Origin: Eulemur rufifrons | Taxonomy: Eukaryota > Chordata > Mammalia > Primates > Lemuridae | Direction: 5' to 3' | DNA: 64,000 nt | Assembly: GCF_041146395.1 (NCBI RefSeq) | Contig: NC_090990.1 | Location: 48,963,501 to 49,027,500 of the forward strand | In this document: in pieces, positions 35,460-47,285 of the stretch | Layout of the letters: each line of letters opens with the position of its first letter | Numbering within the stretch: the stretch's first letter is position 1 | Made by a program: the position numbers and the translations under genes | The notes under the pieces: model-generated | What the model saw: only the letters and a program-made list of their open reading frames with translations | Databases searched by the model: none | What the model was told of the DNA's origin: nothing

Positions 35460-38400
35460 GCGTTAGTTATTTCTACATAAATCTGTCCACACGCAGTAGT
35501 ACATCCATAATACCACCACCAGTGGACACAATCTGTGACTATCTTCCTGCTCGTTTCTCTTTGCTGATAATATATATTACCATAGTAAAATATCACAATA
35601 TTGTTTTGTATTCTGTTTTATAATTCTTCTGAAACGCCTATAAATCTAGACAAGAAAAGTTTGGAATTAGGTCTTTTGCCAAGAATGGCACTGAGAAATT
35701 AGGACTCAAGATCAGAGACAGGGAATAAAAATAATGATCCTCTAAGGGTTTAAAATGACAGAAAAAGCAAAGAATTTCTCAATGATTAATACATAGTCAA
35801 AAGAACATCAACTTGATATTTACCCAAGATTCAAAAACTAAGCTATCAGACATTCTTTTCCTCCCCTGTAAGATGAGTGGGTCATATTAGATGCTCTCGA
35901 AAATCTTACCCAGTTTTGACATGCTGATTCCCAGTGCTACTCACTTAACTCCTTCTCTAGGCTTCTTTCCTACTATGCTGTATTATTGATGATCAAATAC
36001 AGTAGCTTGAAGTGCTGTAAAATTATTGCTGTTCTTCAGTTTCAGATGCAGGTCAGGCATTTAAGGGACTGGCTGGCCCCTCAGTATTTCCCTAAATATA
36101 AAGGTCATCTCCACCTAATGGATTCCACATGTGCAGTAGGCCATACTGGTTAGATTTCTCCCTGGACACTCTAGGTTTTCATTAGGTAATGGCAACATTG
36201 CACTTTTCAGCCTGCCTGCGAGGCTATGTGGTAAGATCTGTATGTATAGGGGAGAATGGAGGAAGGAGAACTGCTCTAGGTAGACCACTGACCATTGCTA
36301 ATTTGATTGCTTTCCCAGAACTCGGTAGGTAAGGGTGAACACGCTGCCTATGCGATTTTCATGTGGTTATGAAATTCTTAGGAATGTAAGCAACAATTTT
36401 TCTGTCTTTGTTTTTGTTCTGGGTGTGTGCTTACTTTTAAAATTATTATTGCTTTTACGTGGACAGATGATCCAGGAACTGGGAAGAATTGAATCTGTAT
36501 TAAGTGCTCATATTAAGGCCAAATAAAAACCTGCTCCAGCATAGTCCTATTAGATTTATAAACTGTGTGACTTCCTGGGCTTTAGGGCCAGAGGATAGTG
36601 ATGTTGAGCTCATCTCAGTTTGGACAAGCAACAACCCCTCAGAACTCAAATGTGTTTCTTAATAAAGTGGGCATAATTGCAATGGTGTCCACCCATCAAA
36701 TAAGACTCTGGACTGTCAAACCTTTTTGTCTTAAGGCTTTCTATGAGGTGTGGTTCCTGAGCCACACTTAGATTGCATGTAGGATTCTAAGTTGTGGATT
36801 GTTTCTCCTCTCTTGTGGCCCTTTCTTTTTCATCCATCTTTTAGTAACTGTCTTAAGAAATGATTCATGTCTACTCAAACCTATGGGGCCATTAGGATGA
36901 CAAGTGCTTTTTTTTTTTAACGCTATTTGAGAAAGAGACTAACAAAGGTAATTAATAAGAATAACAATGTTATTCCCGGAAGAAAAGAAGGTTCCAGCCT
37001 GCTATGACTTGTTTTGGAATTTGTGAAAAGTCCTAAGAGGGCCAATGGCTCTGAAACAGGGTTTCTTTTAGACTGTCAAGTTTAAAAAGACTGGGGGTGA
37101 GGAGAGGGCGTTAGAGAAAGAAGCAATTAAGTTAAAGTTTCAAAATTGATGAAGTGAAGTAATTTCCCATTCCTGCTAATGCAAAAAGCTCTCCAGATTT
37201 ATTTATTTTTTCCATGTAAGTCAGAAACCTGTTCTTTTCCTTATAGGCATCTGGCATCCTGCCCGTACGAGAGCCCCTGCTCTTGCCCAGACCGTTTCTT
37301 CCATCTTCCTTTTCTTTTTTCCTTCCCTGCTAACCTCTGGTTTGGGTTTTCATCACTGGGTGGTAGAAATACAGGCCTCAATTTATTACCGTGATTCTTT
37401 TGAAAAACCATTTATTCTTTCAGGGAAAGGACAACCACGTGGGCCATTTAGCCAGAGGGTCATGAATGATTTCTTTAGTGGAAGTGTCGTAGGCACGTAG
37501 CATATACCTTTGCACTGCAGCTCGCAATTTGGAGTCGGTTGGTCCTGCCGGATTTCTCTTGGGTAGAAGGATCAGAACCATGTGTAGGAAGTTAGAGACA
37601 GTTTTGTGTTTCGAGGGCATCTTTGGCAAAACTGGTCAGAAAAATAACTTGATTCTTATGAAATGGCATTAGACGAGTGAATGTAGGGTAGTATAGAGCG
37701 GAGCAGGGACAGATACAGATCACCTTGTTTTCAAAGAATGGCACGTCGCTTCCTTGTCAGCCTTCCCATCTCTGCAGAAGCTGGTATGGATCAAGGACAC
37801 CCCAAATTGAGTGCAGCCCTTGTGACTTCTAGACCTCACTCCTTGCTGGCATTTCTAAAGTCTGCTATTTACATTTTATTACTGAAACGTCATGAAGCCA
37901 CCACACTCTTCTTGATTTGAGCCCTCACAGCAAATCTGTGGTTCATCCTCCTGACTTTAGGTGAGAGAGTAGGCCTTTCTTCGGGAAGTCTTGTGATGAT
38001 GTGTTTTGTGTGGTCACAGCGTGAACACACTCTCACACGGTCCTGTTGTGAAATCATTTTGTGCGATGGCATTTGCTGAGTTTTTAGCGTGGGGAGGAAC
38101 TGGATTGTGACCAGAGGCGAGAGCTCGAGTCTCACAGATTCTTGGAGATTTTCTGTTCTTCCTTTTGTTCCTAAGTTCTTCTGCTCTAATTATCATGGTT
38201 TAAAACCAATTTCCTTTCTTTCTGTTTAAAAGTAAAGCAGATTTTGCTACCACATATAATATTGGACTGAGCATACAAATCTATAAAAAATATTATATTC
38301 CATTTGTTGTACTGATGGTGATCAGGCCTTGCTAACCCCTGCCAAAACTGGGACCTTAGAGTGCTTGCTTGATACAAAAATCAGAATGGGTTTTCTAAGC

Positions 38401-40020
38401 CCCCTTCTTAATTAGGGTCCAACAGTGAGCTGTGTTTCTCTGTTGTCATTTTGTATTGCTAATTGGCTCAGTGCTGGCAGAAACTCACTGTCTCTGCTGC
38501 TGCCGGTGCTGACTTACCGCATCCACTCTGCATGTTAATGTATGTTGCTCAATGCAGAGTGAATTCTGGAAAGAAGAGGGGGATGAGTTTCTAAAAGATT
38601 ATCTCCATTTATAATGTGAGCCACACTACTTTAAAATTCTACAATACTTAATAAGCCTGGTATTTAAAATCAAATCTCTTACATGGTCTAATCATGGAGA
38701 TCGATATTATTATTTCAATGTCCTAATGTGAGTTAAATTTGAAGACCTTTTTTTCTTTCTTGTTTTTGAAAGGAGGTCCAGCTAATTTACTGCAAATGAA
38801 ATAAGAAGTATTTTGGAGGAATAGGTTGACATTTAGCATTCTGGCTTGAAAACCCTCTGACTGTTAAATATTTAATGTGCTGCAAAGCATCCTTAAAAAT
38901 TAAATATGAATGAGTTTTAGAAAACCTTGCAGTGGCATAAAAAATTGAGATTCAAATCCCCCCCTTCCCATTTCAACTGTGAGTATCTGCCTAGGGAATC
39001 TTAATTATTTTTAATGAAGATGACATTATATATTTGATCATCACTGGGACATCCTAAATAACGAAGTTAATATAAATAGGATCCTTTTGAATAATATCAC
39101 AGCGGAGATTTACTTTGAATAAATTATTAGTTTTGTCTCTGGAAGTTAATCATTCTACTCTCTTTTTATTTTTTGTTTAAAGTTAAGTGTAAAACTAAAT
39201 GACCAGAGATGACACCTTTGTTGGAAATTTTCCTAGGTTTGTTGCTGTGCTAGATGTAGCGTTTTACTTTATAGACTCATGAGATTTAGAGTGTCGTAAA
39301 CATTTGTGTAGGAGCTCTGAAAAGAAGCATTGGTAATCTTTTTTTTTTTTAGTTGTTTAAAAAATATCCTAATAACTGGTGGTATCCCCCTAATTTAATG
39401 ACATTGGAATTAAACGCTTGAATTCATTTTACATCATTGGCATCTGACATTTTAAAAATTCATACCTATATTTTCTTATCATACTTCCCTACCTTTTGTT
39501 GGGTTATATTCTATTCTAGTTGCATACTGGCTTAAGTTTCTGTTATGAATTGGGAAAATAGGATTTGAATTTCATGCAACTAGAGTCTGCTGTTTGTTTT
39601 TATAAAACAGTGTAAGTTACATGTGTTTCAAAAATGTTTTTAATTCCATGAATTTTTCTTGGGAAACCCCTTTTCTAGGAGAAACGGCTTAATGTCTGTA
39701 TTCTCTATTTGAAAACAAGGGGGTAACTTTCAGGAACCGTACTTTTAATTTTTTTTCTGCCTTTGCAGGAACCGTAGAGAATATTGCTTCTCTCTTCCTT
39801 TCATTTTAACTAGGTAAAACTAACACTCTCAGAATGGAACCCATCATTGCTAGCCCTGTAATTACCCAGCTTTCCAACCTTTCTGGCCTTTTGTATGCAT
39901 TTCTCAGTACTCCACAACCAATCCACAATGGAGAACTCAAAAATGCCCTGTCCATTTGTCTTCTTCAGTTCTAGAACCATCACCTTATTCCAGCCCTCTG
40001 TTTCTCTTTTTTGGCTTATT
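35460..40020. other. Long repeat-poor unique region
   Basis: The longest stretch without a clear SINE or LINE. It includes AT-rich tracts, a hairpin at 38524-38561, and an unexplained - strand open frame at 37420-37629. No splice-flanked coding exon was recognised. Confidence 0.55.
38524..38561. other. Perfect 10-bp hairpin with 18-nt loop
   Basis: CACTCTGCAT (38524-38533) and ATGCAGAGTG (38552-38561) are perfect reverse complements around an 18-nt spacer. One mismatch and two more pairs lie outside. Too short for a typical microRNA precursor; could be a protein-binding dyad in a repeat-free segment. Confidence 0.6.
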
Positions 40021-40029
40021 ATTAATACA

Positions 40030-40260
40030 ATAGCAACAATAAAAGTTACCATTTTTCAGCAGATACCATGTGCTGGCTAATGTGATACCATGATAAATGA
40101 ATTATCTTACTGATACAACAGTCTTAGGAAGTAGAAAATCGAGGTGGGAGGGAAGGAACTTAGGGGTTCGGTAATGTGCCCTGGGCTACTCAGCTAGTAA
40201 TTGACAGACCTGGAGTTTGAATCCAGGACAGCCTTTGGTCCTAATATCCATATTTAACCC
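40030..40260 (-). mobile_element. MIR SINE, near full length (antisense)
   Basis: AGATACCATGTGCTGGCTAA, then GGGCTACTCAGCTAGTAATT and GGAGTTTGAATCCAGGACAG, match antisense MIR. Confidence 0.75.
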
Positions 40261-40339
40261 TATATTATGTTTTTGTTTGCAAAATAGGTCTGTCTTCTCT
40301 TAGTTACTGCCAAATTATTCTATAGACCAGATCAGATCA

Positions 40340-40460
40340 ATTCATTCCCCTGCTGCTGAGGCTTCTTATTTCTTGCAAGTCTTCAAAGTCTCGCTCCTAG
40401 GTCTTTCACGATTTTGCCCTAATCTAACTTGTTCATACTTATTGTTTATGATTGGTAAGT
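40340..40460 (+). mobile_element. L2-like LINE fragment
   Basis: CAAGTCTTCAAAGTCTCGCT, then CACGATTTTGCCCTAATCTA, resemble L2 in sense orientation. Short. Confidence 0.4.
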
Positions 40461-40541
40461 ACTGACTGGCTAGAATAGAATACAACAAAACAAAACAAAA
40501 GATGTCTTCAAGGCTCACATTGATGGTTCTATAGTTAGGAT

Positions 40542-40592
40542 CACTCTACCCAGGGCAGCAGAGTGAGACTCTGTCTCAACAAAAACAAACAA
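40542..40592 (+). mobile_element. 5'-truncated Alu tail (about 50 bp)
   Basis: GGGCAGCAGAGTGAGACTCT, then GTCTCAACAAAAACAAAC, is the last part of an Alu right arm with an A-rich tail. The rest of the element is absent. Confidence 0.7.
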
Positions 40593-40599
40593 GGAAACT

Positions 40600-41810
40600 G
40601 AGCACCCCTCGTCACAACCACCCACCCCTTCAAAAAAGAAAAAAAAATTTTTTTTAAATGTTCATTAGAGAGGACCAAGTTTAAAAATAGTAAAGATATA
40701 AAGTGAGACATATCTTTTAGCCTTATTTAGTTGGTCATGGTGAAGAGTGATACAGGGTTGTTTTGTTTTTGTTTTTTGACCATTGTTAATGGACTGACTC
40801 TTCCCTGGAATGGTTAATTGAAAAGAATAAGTTCAGATGTGTGTGTCAACATTGCAGTCTCTATTTTTTTTTTTTTTAAAGAAGGAAGAATGAATTCAAA
40901 CAAATAACTCTTTCCTAAGCCTTAATCTTTTCAGCAGAAATTTGTTTTTAAAAAATCTGAGGAAAACTTAAAGACAATTAACTGTATATCAGATTCGGCC
41001 AGTCTAGAATACAGCACAAGTCTGTTCATTGCACGGAATACTTCTTTGCTGGCTTCATTCCTTAAACTTGAAATTAATGGGTTATGGACAATAATGAAAA
41101 GCATCCTTATTTCCTGCCTCCCCCGAACTCCCTCTGGAGCAGAAGGAAACACTCCAGAGGTCTGTCAGTCAGTTAGCTGCAGGGAATCCACCATGGCCCA
41201 GTGCAGTCTTATCTGTGCTGACATTGAGCAAACCAATTTCATAGTGTTTGTGGCATCTTCCAGGTTCTTCGATTATTAATTAGGGTTGAAGAGACTAAGA
41301 AAGGAGGAATCCCAGGAAACATCTAGTTAAGTCAAGAGTTAAATCCCAGGACTCTTGATACCTGGCTAATAGCTCTGCCTTTTACTGTCCCTTGGTTTTT
41401 CATTAGTGACTTAGGGTGAATGTGGTGTGTGTATGTATGAGAGAGGGAGAAAGAGACAACCGGAACAATTACAAAAAATACTGCCTTGAAGAACTTACTT
41501 TGGGGGGGTAAACAAGTCAACAAGACCATTAACTTTGGCAGAACCATTATCTACAAATGGATTAGTAATTTGCTTCTTTTGCACCCCCCCCCCACCTGTA
41601 TCTCTTTTTTGCTCAGACATATAAAAACGTTTGCTACACCAGTGTAGGCTGGACGTGTTTATATGCTGACTGGTTTTGTTGGTGATGCTATTCTCTGTGG
41701 CAGAAAAATCTTCCATGTTGCACTTTAGGTTAATGCCAGACTCTCATGCTGTTACCTAAACACTGGCAACTTCTATGGGGCATATGAGAAGGTAGCACTG
41801 CACCATATGT
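40600..41810. other. Unique non-coding DNA
   Basis: No gene seen. A C-run (about 41585-41594) and a G-run (about 41503-41509) are present. Short opposed frames at 40931-41716 are unsupported. Confidence 0.5.
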
Positions 41811-41814
41811 TAAG

Positions 41815-42630
41815 AAGTGGCATGCCACTAAGTATTGGACATTCAAAGATGAATAAGAACCAGTCCTTCTTGTCGTCTAGAAACTACAGGGTACAGACAG
41901 AGAGGGGTGAACTAGATATGTAAACAAATACTTGCAATGCACTTTGTTAAGTGTTAGAATAGTGTGAGGCCCCCAATGCATAAAGATTAGGAAAGACTTT
42001 CCAAGGAGTTGAAAATTAAGGGATCTGTAATGACGAACTTCTCAGGTAAATTAGAGGCAAAGGGAACCTAGGCAGGAAAGATAGCCTCTTCCAATGGTTC
42101 TCTGTTATGAATTTCTAGTGGGGTATGGTTCTCTCATGGCAGATGCACAACTTGTGCCTCTCATGAATTCATTAATTGAGTGCCTACTACAGGCTGGTTC
42201 TAGGCGCTAGGGACACCGTGGGCACAAAACAAAGTCCTTATGTTCAGGCAGCATACCACCAATATGGGGAGACTGACAGCGAAGAGTAAAACACAGGGCC
42301 TGTCCTCTGTGACAGAGCTCCTGGAGTTGCTATTTTGTATAAAATGGCATTTGAGCAGAGCTTGGAGGCAGGCTGGGAGCAAGCCCTTCCGGAGGAGATG
42401 CGTTTCAGAAAGAGAAGCAGGCCCTGCAGTTGGAGAGTGCTCAGCAGGTTTGAGTAGCAACCTGGAGGCTGGTGCTCTGAGGTGGGGGTGGATGGAGGGC
42501 CCGGAGCCAGAAAGAGGCTCAAAAAGTGTGCATGATGTAGGTAGGAGCTTCGGAACCAGATGAAGACTGGCATTTACTCTGAATTCGTTGGGAAGCCATT
42601 GGAAAGTTTTGGTTCTGGAAATGGCAAGAG
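41815..42630 (+). mobile_element. Old mammalian repeat, one or two copies, family unassigned
   Basis: 41815-42075 has CATTCAAAGATGAATAAGAA, then CACTTTGTTAAGTGTTAGAA. 42145-42630 has GAGTGCCTACTACAGGCTGG, GGCATTTGAGCAGAGCTTGG, GGAGAGTGCTCAGCAGGTTT and GGGAAGCCATTGGAAAGTTT. The order parallels the copy at 25943-26440. It explains the 154-codon - frame (42200-42664) and the 107-codon + frame, which I do not call as genes. Confidence 0.55.
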
Positions 42631-42800
42631 CCTTGGCCCTAAAGTCAGATACATCTGAGTGCAAATCTCAACCCTGCTATTTTCTAGTTGTGTCTGATGG
42701 ATTCCTCATCCATAGAATGGGGCTGAGCGTTCTGAGTATGAAAGGTTGTAATGGGGGGGATGAGGAAGAGGAGGAGGAAAAAGTAGTGGCAGCAGCTGTA
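42630..42800 (+). mobile_element. MIR SINE fragment
   Basis: AAAGTCAGATACATCTGAGT, then TTCCTCATCCATAGAATGGG, match sense MIR; a GAGGAAGAGGAGGAGG purine run follows. Confidence 0.65.
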
Positions 42801-42874
42801 GTGGTATTAATAGAAGGTAACAGTAGGCAGATTTGTTACTATTTATTGATATGTTTTGTAGGGACAGGCAGGGC

Positions 42875-43420
42875 ATGAATGAAAGATGAGTAGGATTAGG
42901 GCACTGACTTGAGTATGGGAGGCTGGAGTTCCAAACTCCAAAGAGTCCCAAAGAGAGGCCTTGCAGACAGTGGGCTGTGGTGGCCGTAGATGAGGAATAT
43001 TGCAAATATGTGGATAACCAGGGTTCACCTGTGTGTATTTACAGCAACTGGGTTTTTCAGAGACTGAGTGGTCCAGCCTACCTCTAGTTTTTGAAGCTGC
43101 TGGTATAGTAATCAATGAAGAAATGCCAAATGCAGTTACCAGCACTAATATTGTAAGTGTTTCTATTTAAAAATTAACACAAAAATGCAGTATGACTGCG
43201 TCATTTATGAACTAATTTTAGTATTTGTTTTTAAAACATTAATTTAGAGAATACTATACATGTTGTGTTCTATTAATGAAATACAAGTTCAAATTGTGTG
43301 ATAGAGCCTGACTGTGTATGGAATCTCATTAGGAGAGAAGATCAAAAGTATTAAAGGGGCTCTTGATGAATATGAATCCCAGGCAAACCAACACACAAAA
43401 AACCGTTCTGTTATCTCCTC
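42875..43420. other. Unique non-coding DNA
   Basis: No gene seen. Two - strand frames (42706-43145) lack support. Confidence 0.5.
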
Positions 43421-43424
43421 CCAC

Positions 43425-43915
43425 TTTGTGCATCAGGCCTTACTTAATCATATTCCCTATTGAATGCTGAGACTGAGGCTCCTGGTAATTTTGTGCTGTA
43501 TTAGGATCGGCTGTCCCTTCCTAATGCTTGCCACTACCGACTGTTTCTCCTGCAGTGTCTGCACCTCCCTCTTCTCCCTTGCACTCTGAGCTCTCTGAGG
43601 ATACGGCTGTCGTGGTGCTGCATCCCCCAGAGCCTAGCATGGTGTTGGCCCAAGCTGGGCCTCGACTGGCAAGTGAGCATTTCCAGAACATTCCACTGGG
43701 GAAGGCTGAAGCTAGGACAAAGGAGGCTTATCACCTTCTCCAGCAGCTTGAGGGACCAAGAGGTCTTGATCCCAGCTTTGCCCTTGGAAAGCCTAGAGTT
43801 GTGGGAAGAACAACGTCGCTGTCATGTATTGGATGTGGGACTTTGGTGAAAGTCGCTGTGTCATGCATCAGGCTGAGCCTTAGCTTCCTCATTTGCAAAA
43901 CAGGGATACTCTGGA
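43425..43915 (+). mobile_element. L2 LINE fragment followed by MIR-like piece
   Basis: 43530-43655 reads GCACCTCCCTCTTCTCCCTT, GCACTCTGAGCTCTCTGAGG, CCCCAGAGCCTAGCATGGTG, the L2 3' end. 43850-43915 has AGCCTTAGCTTCCTCATTTG (MIR core). This explains the 153-codon + frame at 43528-43989. Confidence 0.6.
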
Positions 43916-44097
43916 TGGTGGGAAGGCAGAAACATTACAAATCAAAGTGCCCACTCCTTCCTCCTGTCCTCTCAGGAAGCCCTACCTAAAGCTAATTTCA
44001 TCTCTAATTCTGAACTTGGTGGACACAAGTAGAGTGGTTGTTTGTGCCTGGAGATTTGGAAAATGTCCCTTCTAAGTGGTTTAGCAGTAATGGGCAT

Positions 44098-44166
44098 TTC
44101 TTTCTCTTTTTCCCTCCCTTCCTTCTCCCCTCCTTCCTTCCTTCCCTCTTCCCTTCCTTTCTTTTT
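44098..44166 (+). repeat. Polypyrimidine (CCTT)n tract
   Basis: About 65 bp of C/T only, with CCTTCCTTCCTT units. Capable of triplex (H-DNA) formation in principle. Confidence 0.9.
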
Positions 44167-44324
44167 GTTAAGAAATTTCTTTTAGCCAGAACTTTCTTTT
44201 AAGTATACTCAATGGAAATTTGGATGTATACAGAAATTTATTATGGGTAGAGCATTACTGACATTTCAGGAGATTCACAGTGGAAATGGTTCAATTTGGA
44301 AAGTTCCCTAGGATAAGGCTTTTA

Positions 44325-44510
44325 AAACAGTGGTTTATAGGCAGCCCCATCGGTTCACCTCAATCATTCTCGCACATGCTGGCCTCCCCTGGCTTCCTTT
44401 GGGCCTGCGGTCTCATTATTTATGGAGGTGGGGGCCAAGGAACCTGCATTTTATAACAAGCAAACCAAGATTGGTTCTGTATGCTCAGATTTGGTAGGCA
44501 CTACCTTAGT
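44325..44510 (+). mobile_element. MER5-like hAT MITE
   Basis: AAAACAGTGGTTTATAGGCA start, GAACCTGCATTTTATAACAA and GATTTGGTAGGCACTACC. This has the CAGTGGTT...CTGCATTT order of MER5/MER20-type elements. Confidence 0.5.
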
Positions 44511-44527
44511 GACAGAAATCCAGTTTA

Positions 44528-44940
44528 TATAACTATTATTGAGCACCTACTATGTGCTCCCTGTCCTTACATAGATAATGACTAAGTCCTCAAAACTGAC
44601 CTTAAGGTAGATTTTATTGAGATAGTTTACATCCCGTAAGTCTCCTGTTTACAGTGTACAATTCAGTGGTTTTTAGTATATTTCTAGAGTTATTCAATGA
44701 TCACCATGATCTAATTTGAGAACATTTTCATTATTCCAAAAAGAAATGTTAAACCCATTAGCAATCACTCCCCAAATGTAGATGTTATTATACTCATTTT
44801 TAGAGACAGGAAAATAAAGGCTGTGGGCATTTAAGCAACTTGCCTTCTACTCCACTGTTAAGTGTGGAGCCGGCAGCCAGAGTCCAACTTCTTTGCTTCT
44901 GGAGCCCATGCTCTTTCCACTTTACCGTGCTCCCTCCCAG
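44528..44940 (-). mobile_element. MIR (antisense) split by an LINE-1 fragment
   Basis: 44528-44611 is the antisense MIR 3' end (TTATTGAGCACCTACTATGT). 44779-44940 continues the same MIR (ATGTTATTATACTCATTTTT, then TGGAGCCCATGCTCTTTCCA). The break is where MIR normally runs on from GAGGTAGGT to ATTATTATCC, so the L1 between inserted into an existing MIR. Confidence 0.75.
44612..44778 (-). mobile_element. LINE-1 3'-end fragment nested in a MIR (antisense)
   Basis: TTTTATTGAGATAGTTTACA, ACAGTGTACAATTCAGTGGT, TTTTCATTATTCCAAAAAGA and ACCCATTAGCAATCACTCCC match the antisense L1M 3' end, the same region that opens the 31.6-kb element. A short GTAGAT duplication borders it. Confidence 0.8.
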
Positions 44941-44944
44941 GAAC

Positions 44945-45365
44945 TCAAGCCAAATTAAATATTTACTTGGTGGGGAGAATAATTTGATGTTCTGGTTTTG
45001 TCCTTGTCCAGTAGTTTTGGTTAATATATTTTCCCTTCCTGTTCCAACTGGCATTGTGGAGTATATAAATATGGTTTAGCTTTCAGTTTGGTATGCAGTG
45101 CAGCCAGATTTTTTAAATTACATGATAAATTAGTAAGCTAAAAAAATTAATAGTAGGAGACGAAGTTAAGAGAAGTATTCAGTCCTTTCTCTGGTCAGTG
45201 ACCTATCGTACACCTTCATTGAGGCTCTATTTCCTATTCCATCAAGTGAGTAAGTCATACCAAATCTTTTATTTATTTATGAAACATTTATTGTTGGATA
45301 TATATGGGTGATTATGCTAGATGCTGGATATTCAGAGAAAATGACAACAATTTTAATGCCAGCTA
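44945..45365. other. Unique AT-rich non-coding DNA
   Basis: No gene or assignable repeat seen. Confidence 0.5.
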
Positions 45366-45369
45366 TGCT

Positions 45370-45640
45370 TAATTTGGCAAAAATAGTATGCTGGATACTG
45401 TCTTAGCTGGTCGTCCCATTTAATTCTAACGGCAAACCTAATAGGTGGCTATTATCATTCTGTTCTGCCTCTGTGGGGTTGAAGTCATGTCACTGAAATT
45501 CCCAAAAGGAAAGTTAGGCTCAGAAGGTTCACATAATTTGTCCTGAGTCACACATCTGAGATAGCTGAAGTCTGGATGGTGCAAAGCCCAGACCTTAGTC
45601 CCCACACTAGATTGCCTCTCCAGGTTTTTGCCTTCTGTGA
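45370..45640 (-). mobile_element. MIR SINE, near full length (antisense)
   Basis: ATGCTGGATACTGTCTTAGC, GGTGGCTATTATCATTCTGT and AGTCACACATCTGAGATAGC follow antisense MIR. Confidence 0.65.
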
Positions 45641-46349
45641 GGGTCACTACTAATGCTTATAAATAAATATTTACAATACACTGTGAAAGTAAATAAATAT
45701 TCAGTGACAGCTCCAAAGGGGGTTTAATCTTTTTTGACTCTGCTTGCATAGGTCTGGGGAGGTGTCTCAGACCGGCCCATGGCTTCTGTTTGTGGGATAG
45801 CTGATTACTACATTGCCCACTCTCCACCTGTCTGCTTAGCATGTACAGGTTGGATTTTTAGGACTGCTCACCTGTCCTGGTACTTGTGCTGCCCTACACG
45901 AGGGAAGGAACAACACCTTTGCAATGTATTTCCCAACTTCAGTTTACTCTTTTGGCCTCCTTGGCATGTGCATTCAAAGCCTTGGGCTAAAGTAGACTGA
46001 AGATTTGGGTTGTTCTCAGACAGGTGGTCCCCACCAGTTACTCTCATCAATCACGGGCAAATCACTTTCTCAGGGACCCAACTTGCCTGTGGGTTTCTAA
46101 ATAAACTTGAAGAAGCCAGTTTGTTGAGACTGGGAGCCAAGGTTATAAAGACACTGGGAACTGCTGGTGTCACACTGGATCTTCAATGTCAAAGCCATTT
46201 CCTGAAAATGTAGAGTTTAGTAAAAGTCTTGTCACTTTGGAAGGCTTCAGAAATCCTGATTTGGGAGGGTTCCTAACATTGGGAATGGGATCCAGGTAGT
46301 CCCACATGACTTTATTTCTAGCAATAATTGTTCCTTTTAAAGGATTTTT

Positions 46350-46520
46350 TTTTTTTAAAGTGACTATGTATTGAGCTCTCACATGTGCAAGAAATAAATG
46401 CTGTACTTGCATTGAGTCTCACTAAAACCTATGAGGTAGCTATTATTATCACCTCCATTTTACATAAGGAGATGGAGGCAAATCTAACCTCTCCAAGGCC
46501 ACCAGGCTGGTAAGTACCAA
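46350..46520 (-). mobile_element. MIR SINE fragment (antisense)
   Basis: TATTGAGCTCTCACATGTGC, AAAACCTATGAGGTAGCTAT and CCTCCATTTTACATAAGGAG match antisense MIR. Confidence 0.75.
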
Positions 46521-46524
46521 CGGA

Positions 46525-47160
46525 GGGATTTTTTTAAACTCCCCTTTTACCTTTTTTTTTTTTTTTTTTAACTCTAAAAACTTGAGGAAAATTTCTACGC
46601 AACATTTTTTTTAAATTAAAATTAAATTGTGAATCTGAGCCCAGAGAGCCATCACGCAGTCAAGATGTTAGTTAATAATTATTGTTGAGAATCATGGCAT
46701 GTTGTGCTGGAGCCTTGACAGGCAAGGGCTGTTTCCATGGTATTCAATATGCGTGACAGGCACCCTGACTGTGAGAGCCTGAAAAACGGTACAGTCAGGA
46801 GGACCTGGGAGACAGTTATGTAATCATATTAGTGTTACATTTATTCCATAAAGGCTAACTGCTTTGACTCATGGCTTCAATTTTTACATTTAAACTCATC
46901 ATCTTCGAGAATGATTCTGTTTAAATTTTTATCTTAAAACATGCATCCTGTCAATACGTGGCCACCACTCCCCACCCTCCCATCCCTGGCAGCAAGTTTT
47001 AGAGATATATTTATAATTAAAAAAAATAATAATGTAAGTCCCAATTCTTCAGCAAATATTTTCTTGAAATAGCCATATGACAGATTCTTAGCATTAGCAG
47101 CTTTTCAAAAGTCTAGCCATTGACATTTCAGTAAAATTCTAGCACAATAGTTGAGTAGAA
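46525..47160. other. Repeat-poor unique DNA, candidate conserved non-coding segment
   Basis: A T-tract at 46551-46570, then 46610-46930 without any recognisable repeat and with AT-rich homeodomain-like sites (TTAGTTAATAATTATTG). No gene seen. Conservation not testable here. Confidence 0.4.
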
Positions 47161-47164
47161 ATTT

Positions 47165-47285
47165 TAGGCTTACCGTATTTTATAGAATCTAACCTAGTTT
47201 CCCATTTTTACGGGTGAGAGAAACGAAGCCTAAGGAGGCTAAATGACTCTTGCAGGCTATAAAGCTAGTTTGTACAGCTACAATT
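47165..47285 (-). mobile_element. MIR SINE fragment (antisense)
   Basis: GTTTCCCATTTTTACGGGTG, then GGCTAAATGACTCTTGCAGG, match antisense MIR. Confidence 0.65.

Noticed and set aside
42200..42664. 154-codon open frame on - strand
   Set aside because: Lies within an old dispersed repeat and overlaps a 107-codon + frame; no domain seen.
43528..43989. 153-codon open frame on + strand
   Set aside because: Built from an L2 3' end and a MIR core.
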